Shown here: in pieces, positions 1-6,082 of the stretch
How the letters are laid out: every line of letters begins with the position of its first letter
Numbering within the stretch: position 1 is the stretch's first letter
Assembly (NCBI GenBank): GCA_964502465.1
Contig: CAZCWX010000109.1
Coordinates: 1-6,228, forward strand
DNA length: 6,228 nucleotides
Direction: 5' to 3'
Source: CAZCWX01 sp964502465
GTDB lineage: Bacteria > Desulfobacterota > Binatia > Bin18
Made by a program: the position numbers and the translations under genes
The notes under the pieces: generated by a model
What the model was told of the DNA's origin: nothing
Seen by the model: the letters and a program-made list of their open reading frames with translations, nothing else
The model's database searches: none

Positions 1-2189
1 TCAACGGAAGTATGGTCGTCGGTCAGAATGGGATAGTAGTCACCAACCAGCTTATCGATCGCTGGACCGTCGAGAACAATATACTTCAAAAGATCCTGAC
101 CGGTTTGCACGCCGATTGCTTGTAAATCTTCCCGGATCGCAGCATGCATGTGAGCCAACCGCTGATTAAGTGTCTCAGGTGTCAAGACCAGCGGGGTCTT
201 CGCACCGATCATCAGGGTGTAGCGGTTCGTAAAGAGTAAGAGCGTTTCAGGGAATACCCTGCGAAACGTGCGCAGCACCGACAGGTAGTCGCTGGGTGCC
301 ATGTTGTGCAAGGGCAACCACTGGGCAAAGATGCCAGGGTTCGTGAGCTTGGATTTTACCAACTCGTAGTATTCTCGTGTGTACAAGACCCACGATTCGG
401 CTGCGGCTGGATGCGTCGCGTCAGCAGTGATGACATCATAATGCTGAGGAGAGATTTTGAGAAAATTGCGGCCATCGTCAGCAATCAGTCGCCAGTTGGA
501 CCGTTCGAGCACATTGTCGTTCTCCTCAGCGAACAGGGCCATGGCATCTCGGACATCGGGAACAATATCCACCGCATCGATGGTCACAGGATGTTTCGCA
601 ACGGCTCCGAGCGTCACGCCGCCACCTACAGCATTGACCAGCACCGTCTGGGGATTCTCCTGGAACAACAGCGGGATATGGCCCAGCAGCTTGAAGGTGG
701 CAAGGGCGTCGCGGTGAGTCGGGACCTCCTCAATACAGTTAATCATCAGGTCCTTGATCTCGCCGACCTGAAACACTGCTACTGTACCGAAAGCTCCTTC
801 GCGATAGAAAAGCAACTCTCCCTGTTGGTTTTCAAAACGGTCGTACCACTTGGTTAAGGTCAATTCCTGAGGGAGCAGGAACACGGAGAAGAAAGCGGTG
901 GTTGCGAACACTCCACCTGTCACCAGGCGTACTGGCCCCATAGGCGGGAAGACGAAGAGCATCAACAAGCCGAGAGCGGCAGACAGGAGAGCGAGAAAGA
1001 GAAGCCCCTGGCTCAGGCCGAGAAGGGGAATCAAGACCAATCCACCGGTGAGTGCACCAGCCATACTGCCAAAGGTGTTTGCCGAGAAGACGACGCTTGC
1101 GGCGCGTTCCGGCGATTGTTCACTCCGATCGCGCAGCAAATCTACCAGCAGAGGAGCGACGAATCCTGAGGCGATTGCCGGGGGCAGGGTGACCACTGCG
1201 GCTGCGCCAAGACGTACGAGTCCTAACGCCAGCCAGTGATTTCCGCCGATACGACGACTGAGGTCCAGGGCAATATCGTGCAATTGGTTGAACAACGACA
1301 GCGAGATGATAATGAAGATGGCCGCGGCGACTTCAACGATGAGGAACACAAACGCTTTGGTCTGGGGTGTCGCGCGTGATGGGCCGCAGAGCGCATACAA
1401 CCAGGCTCCTAAAGCCAACCCTGCGAGAATGTCAGCCAACACGATAGAGAAAGAGTAGGTATTATTCGATACGACACAAATGAGGGTCCTGACCCAGAGG
1501 ATCTGCAAAGCGAGGCCGATAAACCCGGTCAAGAAGGGAAAGAAGAGGAAGGAAAGCGGAATCGGCGAAGATAAAGGTGCTGAGATCTGGGAGGGGCGGG
1601 TCGCCCGCCGTGGTTGGATCAGGGCGATGAGACAAATCGCGGCGTTGATCGTGGTGGCAATGAGGGTGGTGGTGAAGACTCCATAGGTGCGGATGAAAAA
1701 GACCCCACCAAAGAACGCGCCGAGGACTGCGCCAGTGGTATTGACTGCGTAGAGTAAGCCGATACGCCTCCCTGCTGATCCCTCTTGTACGACGTAGCGT
1801 GCCAACGTTGGCAACGTGATGCCCATCAGGGTAGAGGGAACAGCGAGTGCCGTGAGGGAGAGCACAATCTGGAAAGCAAAACTGCCCCCGGCCGCGATAT
1901 AGACTATGTCGATCGCTCGCACGATAAAAGGAAAAAGAAGAGCAAAAACTCCGATTGCCCCCTCAGCCAAGCCATAGACGACTAACGGATGATAACGGGA
2001 GAGACGCTGGCTGTGTCCGAAGTAGTATCCCAGAGCGAGGCCCAACATAAACGAAGCGGTGACGGTCGTCACCGCATAGGTCGAGAGCCCAAAGGTCAGG
2101 TGTAGCAACCGTTGCCACACCACCTCAAAAAGGAGCGCAGTAAAACCGGAGAGGAAAAAGAGCAGGAAAATCACAAGATTTAAGAGCAT
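1..2189 (-). CDS. Fused MFS-like membrane protein / spermidine synthase-like protein (3' end off window)
   Basis: An uninterrupted reading frame runs from ATG at 2187-2189 to the left edge: 729 codons, with no stop before the edge. Residues 1 to about 430 are strongly hydrophobic, with two MFS-like halves that each carry a related YAxNTxG/SANTFG-type segment (N150 and N371), as is usual in fused polyamine-synthase-like membrane proteins. From about residue 448 a Rossmann methyltransferase/spermidine synthase fold follows: a start like WYDRFENQQGELLFYREG, glycine motif GGGVTLGAV at 522-530, an acidic ribose-position residue near D541, DDGR at 571-574, DATHP at 590-594, and a TDDHTSV end segment that matches the usual domain terminus. 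The predicted location is the inner membrane with a cytosolic C-terminal domain. Two acids of true spermidine synthases are missing (see findings), so aminopropyl transfer is not assured. The start fits the family's N-terminus, but no clear Shine-Dalgarno precedes it; heptad repeats abut the start codon. A short tail beyond the edge is expected. Confidence 0.88.
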   Translation of the reverse strand, partial: MLLNLVIFLLFFLSGFTALLFEVVWQRLLHLTFGLSTYAVTTVTASFMLGLALGYYFGHSQRLSRYHPLVVYGLAEGAIGVFALLFPFIVRAIDIVYIAAGGSFAFQIVLSLTALAVPSTLMGITLPTLARYVVQEGSAGRRIGLLYAVNTTGAVLGAFFGGVFFIRTYGVFTTTLIATTINAAICLIALIQPRRATRPSQISAPLSSPIPLSFLFFPFLTGFIGLALQILWVRTLICVVSNNTYSFSIVLADILAGLALGAWLYALCGPSRATPQTKAFVFLIVEVAAAIFIIISLSLFNQLHDIALDLSRRIGGNHWLALGLVRLGAAAVVTLPPAIASGFVAPLLVDLLRDRSEQSPERAASVVFSANTFGSMAGALTGGLVLIPLLGLSQGLLFLALLSAALGLLMLFVFPPMGPVRLVTGGVFATTAFFSVFLLPQELTLTKWYDRFENQQGELLFYREGAFGTVAVFQVGEIKDLMINCIEEVPTHRDALATFKLLGHIPLLFQENPQTVLVNAVGGGVTLGAVAKHPVTIDAVDIVPDVRDAMALFAEENDNVLERSNWRLIADDGRNFLKISPQHYDVITADATHPAAAESWVLYTREYYELVKSKLTNPGIFAQWLPLHNMAPSDYLSVLRTFRRVFPETLLLFTNRYTLMIGAKTPLVLTPETLNQRLAHMHAAIREDLQAIGVQTGQDLLKYIVLDGPAIDKLVGDYYPILTDDHTSV

Positions 2190-2203
2190 TCAGCGATCAG
2201 CTA
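2190..2203. repeat. Two TCAGCNA heptads abutting the synthase start codon
   Basis: TCAGCGA and TCAGCTA lie back to back immediately upstream of the fused synthase ATG. An inverted copy of the TCAGC core (ctgctga) occurs at 2288-2294, on the other side of the larger heptad hairpin. They look like an outer part of the same seven-base-periodic intergenic element, and they occupy the place where a ribosome binding site would be expected. Confidence 0.5.
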
Positions 2204-2206
2204 CAA

Positions 2207-2275
2207 AGGCTTTAGGCTGTAGGCCTAAGGCTAAAGGGTAGTCCCCTGAAGCCTCTGGCCTGTGGCCTGTAGCCT
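2207..2275. repeat. Inverted array of AGGCYNN heptads forming a long imperfect hairpin
   Basis: The left arm reads AGGCTTT, AGGCTGT, AGGCCTA, AGGCTAA, AGGG (2207-2238). The right arm, read on the minus strand from 2275 down to 2244, gives AGGCTAC, AGGCCAC, AGGCCAG, AGGCTTC, AGGG. The arms face each other in exact register around a 5-nt loop (2239-2243). By hand pairing, 27 of 32 positions pair, four of them as G-T wobbles, with the mismatches falling in the two variable bases of each heptad. The element fills the gap between the phosphotriesterase-like gene and the fused synthase gene. It could act as a transcriptional or RNA-stability barrier, or be a mobile REP-like sequence; there is no long T-run to make it a classical intrinsic terminator. 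Confidence 0.8.
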
Positions 2276-2304
2276 AAGGAGGGTTGACTGCTGAGAGCCG
2301 ACTA

Positions 2305-3297
2305 CTATTCCCCCGCGAACCATCGACGGGGATTATCCACCAGCATCATTTTGATTTTGTCGTCGCTGACACCAGCTTCACGCAGCTGGGGAATCAAGTT
2401 TTTGAACAGATGAGTTGGCTGCCAATTGGCAATCAGATGCTGCTGTGCGGGAGGTAACGCCATTGCCCGTCCTTTGAAACAGCCCACTGAGTCATGCGAG
2501 AGAACAATCTGATTGGCATAGCCGACACCGCACAAGCCAATCACCGAGGCTAAGCGCAGTTTGTCTGACAAGATCATTTCCAAACCAAAGCGATCACAAC
2601 CCAGGTAGGCGCCCTGATCCATGATAGACACATGGTACTGCAGGTTCGCAGTATCGCCGGAATGCCCAATAATCACCCGTCTTGGGTCAACCCCTTCGCT
2701 TTTGAAAATCTCCAATTGTTCGAGCCCCAGCATGGCTTCATCAGTGTGGGTGGTAATTGGCGCGCCGGTGGCCTTCTGCGCACGGGCTGCAGCATGTAAA
2801 CACATGTCTTCATAGGGGGTGATATGAGGGCGTCCAGCTTCGTTTTTCAGTACGCCGGTCGCGCACTTGATAAAGCCAGCTTTGACGCCGGTATCCCCGA
2901 TCCCTTCGGTAATTTCCTTCTCGTACACCTCGGCAATTTCGTTTACGCCTGTGCCCATATGCATATAGAACTTGAAGTATGCACCGCCGAGGTCTTCTTT
3001 GTACAGTCCGGTCGCGCAGATCACCCGCATGCCGGACTTCACTGACGCCTCGGCCATGAATTCGACATCGCGGCCCAGATCCGAAGGACAGGGGTCCATA
3101 AAGGTGTTGACCCCGTGTGCCTTCAGTTCCTGTAAACGATCCACACAGAATTTCAGCGCCTCGTTGCGCTTGAAGCCTTTAACGATAATGCTATCTGCTT
3201 CCCACCCCGACCAGGCGATGAGCAGGTGCTCATGCACCAAGGTCGTTCCCAATTCCTGCGGGGTGCAGGTGCCGGTTACGGTGTTAATCTTGAGCAT
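2305..3297 (-). CDS. Phosphotriesterase-family metal-dependent hydrolase (amidohydrolase superfamily)
   Basis: The 330-residue TIM-barrel protein has the complete binuclear metal site of the phosphotriesterase family: H22 and H24 in LVHEHL, K144 in AGFIK (the lysine that is carboxylated in this family), H184 in TTHTD, H212 in IIGHSGD and D269 in LSHDS. Length and the C-terminal segment DDKIKMMLVDNPRRWFA are also typical. Family members hydrolyse lactones, phosphotriesters or related esters in the cytoplasm; the substrate cannot be read from this sequence. The start is ATG at 3295-3297 with an AGGAGG site six nucleotides upstream. The gene ends with TAG at 2305-2307. Intergenic repeat arrays lie on both sides, so operon membership with either neighbour is uncertain. 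No signal peptide is seen. Confidence 0.93.
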   Translation of the reverse strand: MLKINTVTGTCTPQELGTTLVHEHLLIAWSGWEADSIIVKGFKRNEALKFCVDRLQELKAHGVNTFMDPCPSDLGRDVEFMAEASVKSGMRVICATGLYKEDLGGAYFKFYMHMGTGVNEIAEVYEKEITEGIGDTGVKAGFIKCATGVLKNEAGRPHITPYEDMCLHAAARAQKATGAPITTHTDEAMLGLEQLEIFKSEGVDPRRVIIGHSGDTANLQYHVSIMDQGAYLGCDRFGLEMILSDKLRLASVIGLCGVGYANQIVLSHDSVGCFKGRAMALPPAQQHLIANWQPTHLFKNLIPQLREAGVSDDKIKMMLVDNPRRWFAGE

Positions 3298-3302
3298 AGG
3301 TC

Positions 3303-3308
3303 CCTCCT
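3303..3308 (-). promoter_or_regulatory. Shine-Dalgarno site of the phosphotriesterase-like gene
   Basis: The minus strand reads AGGAGG, then gacct-like spacing of about five bases to the ATG at 3297. This is a full anti-16S match and fixes the start of the hydrolase. Confidence 0.8.
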
Positions 3309-3344
3309 GTTTGTTCTCTGCAGCTGATTGTCAACCGTGCACGA

Positions 3345-3431
3345 ACAGAAACGGAGAGACGGAGATGGGGAGAAACAGAGAAGAAATTCCTCATTCGCCG
3401 ATTCGCCGATTCCCCGGTTCCCCGATTCTTG
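3345..3431. repeat. Inverted array of degenerate GGNGAANC octads
   Basis: Positions 3345-3384 hold five purine-rich octads on the plus strand (acagaaac, ggagagac, ggagatgg, ggagaaac, agagaaga). Positions 3392-3431 hold five more whose minus-strand reading is ggcgaatg, ggcgaatc, ggggaatc, ggggaacc, caagaatc. The two 40-nt arms are separated by seven bases and line up in register, with about 24 of 40 positions complementary, so a weak periodic stem is possible. The element takes up most of the 163-bp gap between the acylphosphatase and the phosphotriesterase-like gene. The rest of this gap holds the hydrolase's ribosome binding site and no recognisable gene. Confidence 0.7.
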
Positions 3432-3460
3432 GCTTTCATAGATTCATTGCTCGATGTTTC

Positions 3461-3733
3461 TTAATATTTAATGCCAAACCCTTCAAACTCCCCATTCGCC
3501 TCCTGCCAATCAATGTCAATATCCGTCACAACCGCCCCAGGTGGTCCACCGTGGCACCAGACTACCAATTGTTCAAGCCGCGCTGTAGCTCCTTCAGCGA
3601 GGAGTTCCACACTCCCATCCGGACAGTTGCGCACCCAACCCTGTAGGTGCAGTTGTCGGGCACGATCACGCGCTGACGCCCGAAAATAGACTCCTTGCAC
3701 CCGGCCGCGCATGATCACATGGACACGCTTCAT
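3461..3733 (-). CDS. acyP: Acylphosphatase
   Basis: The 90-residue protein matches acylphosphatase over its whole length. The phosphate-binding loop is GRVQGVYFR at 10-18, with catalytic R18. The GWVRNCPDGSVE segment follows at 32-43, with catalytic N36, and the family's GPPGA region is present near residue 62. These enzymes hydrolyse the carboxyl-phosphate bond of acyl phosphates in the cytoplasm. The start is ATG at 3731-3733, preceded by a purine-rich agaagagcgagg stretch rather than an ideal Shine-Dalgarno. It lies 62 bp downstream of the oxygenase on the same strand, so co-transcription is possible but not shown. Confidence 0.95.
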   Translation of the reverse strand: MKRVHVIMRGRVQGVYFRASARDRARQLHLQGWVRNCPDGSVELLAEGATARLEQLVVWCHGGPPGAVVTDIDIDWQEANGEFEGFGIKY

Positions 3734-3795
3734 GTCCTCGCTCTTCTACAATAGATTTTCTTCTGGTGCGAGTGCCGCCAAAGTTCCCTCTGCCC

Positions 3796-4503
3796 TTATT
3801 TCGCATTATGAAAGATCACCCCCAGCGTATAGCGCGAGCCGGAATGCACTTGGCTCACGCCATGGCGCATTTGCACGCGATAATACCCTCGTGCACCACG
3901 GGCAGGTCGATAACAAGTGGTAAAAATGATGATCTCTCCTTGTTCTGTGGTAATGGCTTCACCGCGAGATTGCGCACGGGGACGCTGTTCAACCAGCAAG
4001 AACTCTCCACCGGTATAATCGACACCTTGCCGACTCAAGAAGCAGGCAAGCTGGATAGGAAATACGACCTCGCCATAGAGATCCTGGTGGAGACAGTTGT
4101 AACCATCCGTCTCGTAAGAGAGGAGCAGAGGGGTCGGCTTTGTCTGTCCATGTGCAGAGCAGAAGGAGAGGAAATCTGGCAGCTCTGGTGGGTAGTGTTG
4201 GAGGATTCTCAGCGCCTCCATCCAGCGATTGGCAATTGCCGCAAGGGGCGGATACGCGTAGGTGCGCAAGGCTTGCACGAGAGGAGGTAAGGGATCGGCG
4301 AAGTATTTGTATTCGCCAACCCCGAAGCGATACCGTTCCATATCGATGCGGCTGCGGAAGTTGATGTCATCCTTGTACAGCGCAACAAGGGCAGCGCATT
4401 CATCTGGAGTAAGGATTGGTGGTGTCTTGGCGTAGCCACGTTCCCACAACGATTGCTCAATGGCTTGCCAGTCGAGGCTTTCGAGTCGATTTCTGATGGT
4501 CAT
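3796..4503 (-). CDS. 2OG-Fe(II) oxygenase of the Oxygenase-NA / COG3826 type
   Basis: The 235-residue protein resembles, end to end, the COG3826 (Pfam Oxygenase-NA) group, which is annotated as acting oxidatively on damaged DNA, by analogy with AlkB. Recognisable blocks are LTPDECAALVALY (31-43), FRSRIDMERYRFGVGEYKYF (49-68), PTPLLLSY (123-130), the iron ligands H139 and D141 in LHQDLYGE, TGGEFLL (164-170), QRPRAQSR (173-180), then distal H214 in RHGVS and the 2-oxoglutarate-binding R224, followed by TLGVIFHNAK. The DNA-repair function is a family annotation, not visible here. The start at 4503 matches the family N-terminus; upstream there is only a weak AGG. It begins 3 nt after the vapC stop, suggesting read-through or translational coupling from the toxin-antitoxin pair. 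Confidence 0.88.
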   Translation of the reverse strand: MTIRNRLESLDWQAIEQSLWERGYAKTPPILTPDECAALVALYKDDINFRSRIDMERYRFGVGEYKYFADPLPPLVQALRTYAYPPLAAIANRWMEALRILQHYPPELPDFLSFCSAHGQTKPTPLLLSYETDGYNCLHQDLYGEVVFPIQLACFLSRQGVDYTGGEFLLVEQRPRAQSRGEAITTEQGEIIIFTTCYRPARGARGYYRVQMRHGVSQVHSGSRYTLGVIFHNAK

Positions 4504-4506
4504 AAT

Positions 4507-4908
4507 TTACCTAGGGCGATAGATCTTTAATTTTGTTGCTTGGGCAATAGCCTCGAAATCTCGATCGTTGTGATACAGTTCCGCTCCAGCTTCCAGACAA
4601 GTAGCAGCGATCAGGCAATCAGCAGTTTTACGAATAGTGAACCCTTTCCTGCGGCAAGCCCTGTAAATATTGGCTGCATGCTCAAAGGTCGGGAGACCAT
4701 AGACTTGCAAGATCGGGTAAGCAAGGAGAATGTTTCGGATACGGCGAAATTTATTTTCCGGGAGAATTCCTTGCAAAACCTCGCAGTAGATGACATCGGT
4801 GAGAGCGAGGGGGGCGCCCCCTTCGATCAACTCTTTCAAGTGAAAATCGAAGGGAGTTTCTCTCGCCTCCAAGAAATCAATCCAAACGGTAGTATCGACG
4901 ACGATCAC
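4507..4908 (-). CDS. vapC: VapC-family PIN-domain toxin ribonuclease
   Basis: The 133-residue PIN-domain protein carries the four expected acidic positions: D5 in VVDTTVWID, E43 in YCEVLQGI, D97 in TADCLIAATCLE and D115 in HNDRDF. VapC toxins are magnesium-dependent RNases that cleave tRNA or rRNA and are held inactive by VapB. The start is GTG at 4906-4908, overlapping the antitoxin stop as GTGA, which indicates translational coupling. All active-site residues are present, so the toxin looks intact. The downstream oxygenase starts 3 nt after its TAA. Confidence 0.94.
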   Translation of the reverse strand: MIVVDTTVWIDFLEARETPFDFHLKELIEGGAPLALTDVIYCEVLQGILPENKFRRIRNILLAYPILQVYGLPTFEHAANIYRACRRKGFTIRKTADCLIAATCLEAGAELYHNDRDFEAIAQATKLKIYRPR

Positions 4909-5105
4909 GGGCGACTACTGCGTAGTTCTTCTAGGTTAGCTTCCCACTTTACTTGTCCCCGTAAGGCAAGAATTTCTTTCCTTTTGGCTGCCTTCAGTAG
5001 CTCAGTGAGAGCGAGATTTACTAACTCTTGTTTCGACTTGCACTTGAAGATCCGCAATCCTTCTTTCACAAGCCGATCATCGATGTCGAGGGAAGTTTTA
5101 GCCAC
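4905..5105 (-). CDS. vapB: VapB-family antitoxin
   Basis: The 66-residue protein has the pattern of Pfam VapB_antitoxin: a beta strand TSLDIDD (4-10), a helix-rich middle, KSKQELVNLALTELLK (23-38), and the C-terminal toxin-neutralising tail ILALRGQVKWEANLEELR (45-62) with its conserved RGxxxWExxLxxLR form. It is expected to bind DNA as a dimer through its N-terminus and repress its own operon. The start is GTG at 5103-5105 with GAGGAG six bases upstream. It is the first gene of the leftward unit. Confidence 0.93.
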   Translation of the reverse strand: MAKTSLDIDDRLVKEGLRIFKCKSKQELVNLALTELLKAAKRKEILALRGQVKWEANLEELRSSRP

Positions 5106-5111
5106 ACAATT

Positions 5112-5117
5112 CTCCTC
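5112..5117 (-). promoter_or_regulatory. Shine-Dalgarno site of vapB
   Basis: The minus strand reads GAGGAG six bases before the GTG start. It supports the non-ATG start of the antitoxin; a second GTG two bases earlier is out of frame. Confidence 0.7.
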
Positions 5118-5141
5118 GTTTGTGTTCGTCCGTGCTTAGAA

Positions 5142-5170
5142 ACCCTACCGCGAAAGGGGAATCCTGACAA
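5142..5170 (-). promoter_or_regulatory. Candidate sigma70 promoter for vapBC
   Basis: On the minus strand TTGTCA (5165-5170) is followed after 17 bp by TAGGGT (5142-5147). The -35 box matches five of six consensus bases. The -10 box keeps only the first, second and last bases, so this is a modest candidate. Transcription would start near 5135, giving a leader of about 30 nt to the vapB GTG. No clear palindromic VapB operator was found around it. Confidence 0.35.
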
Positions 5171-5213
5171 CGGAGGATAGGCAAGGGAGAGCGAGTTGTT
5201 CCGAACGCAGCTT

Positions 5214-5242
5214 TTGACGTGGGCTGCTGAATTGCGTATGAA
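5214..5242 (+). promoter_or_regulatory. Sigma70-type promoter for the radC operon
   Basis: TTGACG (5214-5219) and TATGAA (5237-5242) are separated by 17 bp: five of six and four of six matches to consensus. The predicted start near 5249 leaves a leader of only about 13 nt before the radC ATG, consistent with the poor Shine-Dalgarno there. Confidence 0.55.
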
Positions 5243-5261
5243 AAACTAGAGACTGACGGCG

Positions 5262-5969
5262 ATGACAGATGTTGACGATAGAGTAGAGAAGGACCCGCCC
5301 TATCTTGGCCACAGACGGCGGCTGCGGGAACGCTTCGAGAAAAGCGGCCTGGATGGATTCGCCGACCACGAAGTGATTGAGTTGTTGCTCACACTTGCCA
5401 TCCCGCGCAGCGATGTAAAACAACCAGCGAAGGAACTCATTGCCCGCTTTGGGAATCTGCGCGGCATGCTCGATGCGCCACTCAGCGACTTACGTACTGT
5501 GCGTGGCCTGGGGGAGGTTGCACCAGTCGCTCTCCGTATTATCCGTGCTGCGGCTAACCTTTATCTGCAACAGCATGCAGAGCAGGGAGAGTCTTTTGCC
5601 GATCCTGAGGCGTTACATAGATTCTGGCGAAGCAAAATTGGTGCGCTTCGGCATGAAGTCTTCCAAGTCGCATACCTCGATAGTGGTTACAGCTTGCTAC
5701 GGGATGGGGTCGAGACCTTGGAAGAAGGGACCATCGATAAGGCTGCCGTCTATCCGCGTCGCGTCATGGAGGCTGCGTTGCGGCGTGGTGCGGCAGCGCT
5801 GGTCTTTGCCCATAACCACCCGAATGGGAATGTCCAACCTTCAGAACAAGATAAGGTGCTGACGAGAGCGCTTGTTCTCGCTGCTACGACGCTGCAAATC
5901 AAAATCCTCGACCATGTCATCGTCTCAGCTGACGAAGTCTTCAGTTTCCGTAAGGAGGGTCTGCTGTGA
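5262..5969 (+). CDS. radC: RadC family protein (JAB/MPN+ metalloprotease-like domain)
   Basis: The 235-residue protein has the usual RadC layout: a UPF0758-type N-terminal helical region with helix-hairpin-helix character (about 15-85, including GHRRRLRERF, LELLL-like IELLLTLAIPRSDVK and VRGLGEVA), and a C-terminal JAB domain whose zinc motif is HNHPNGNVQPSEQD at 184-197 (H184, H186, D197). DNA repair was the historical assignment; the biochemical role remains unsettled, and RadC genes often travel with mobile or defence genes. The start is ATG at 5262, behind a weak purine stretch. The TGA stop overlaps the GTG of the next gene, and a strong AAGGAGG for that gene lies inside the radC 3' end. 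Confidence 0.95.
   Translation: MTDVDDRVEKDPPYLGHRRRLRERFEKSGLDGFADHEVIELLLTLAIPRSDVKQPAKELIARFGNLRGMLDAPLSDLRTVRGLGEVAPVALRIIRAAANLYLQQHAEQGESFADPEALHRFWRSKIGALRHEVFQVAYLDSGYSLLRDGVETLEEGTIDKAAVYPRRVMEAALRRGAAALVFAHNHPNGNVQPSEQDKVLTRALVLAATTLQIKILDHVIVSADEVFSFRKEGLL
5952..5958 (+). promoter_or_regulatory. Strong Shine-Dalgarno site for the Cys3 mini-protein
   Basis: AAGGAGG sits within the last codons of radC, seven bases before the GTG at 5966. A full-strength site at the right distance is the main evidence that the 38-codon frame is translated. Confidence 0.75.
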
Positions 5970-6082
5970 CTATCGCACCTACACTCCTGCCCGTCCCTGA
6001 GCGCAAAGTCTGCAAAGAGTGCGACTTGCGTAGCTACTGCTTCCGCGAAGGAACCATCAAACTGAGGGAGAGCGAGCTGTGA
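5966..6082 (+). CDS. Small protein with Cas4-like CX2CX5C cysteine cluster
   Basis: A 38-residue frame starts at GTG 5966-5968, overlapping the radC stop, and ends at TGA 6080-6082, overlapping the next GTG. Near the middle it contains CKECDLRSYC (C16, C19, C25). This spacing, with an upstream proline-rich segment and the LRSYC ending, is like the C-terminal cysteine triplet that holds an iron-sulfur cluster together with an N-terminal cysteine in Cas4/AddB-type nucleases. Here no nuclease domain and no fourth cysteine are present, so cluster binding would need a partner or a dimer; zinc binding is equally possible. It may be a stand-alone metal-binding subunit of the RadC/AlbA_2 operon or a remnant of a larger Cas4-like gene. 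No membrane segment or signal peptide is seen. No named family was recognised. Confidence 0.72.
   Translation: MTIAPTLLPVPERKVCKECDLRSYCFREGTIKLRESEL
6064..6070 (+). promoter_or_regulatory. Shine-Dalgarno-like site for the AlbA_2 gene
   Basis: GAGGGAG lies eight bases before the GTG at 6079, inside the end of the mini-protein gene. It supports the GTGA-overlap start over the later in-frame ATG at 6127. Confidence 0.5.

Noticed and set aside
306..1985. Several plus-strand open frames across the left third, including one of 183 codons
   Set aside because: They are antisense to a continuous minus-strand frame with clear membrane and spermidine-synthase motifs; their translations have no recognisable domains.
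2207..2275. Heptad hairpin as an intrinsic terminator
   Set aside because: Only three T residues follow it on the leftward strand, and none of note on the other, so a classical rho-independent terminator is not supported.
3329..3334. Perfect TTGACA on the minus strand upstream of the phosphotriesterase-like gene
   Set aside because: No acceptable -10 box lies 16-18 bp downstream; that spacing falls in the purine-rich ribosome site.
2190..3431. Short repeats as a CRISPR array
   Set aside because: Units are 7 or 8 bases in direct contiguity with no unique spacers.
2972..4290. Plus-strand frames of 224 and 174 codons
   Set aside because: They run antisense across the phosphotriesterase, acylphosphatase and oxygenase genes, whose catalytic residues are intact on the other strand.
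5966..6082. A CRISPR-Cas locus suggested by the Cas4-like cysteine motif
   Set aside because: No nuclease domain, other cas gene or CRISPR repeat is seen in the window; the likeness is limited to the cysteine triplet.
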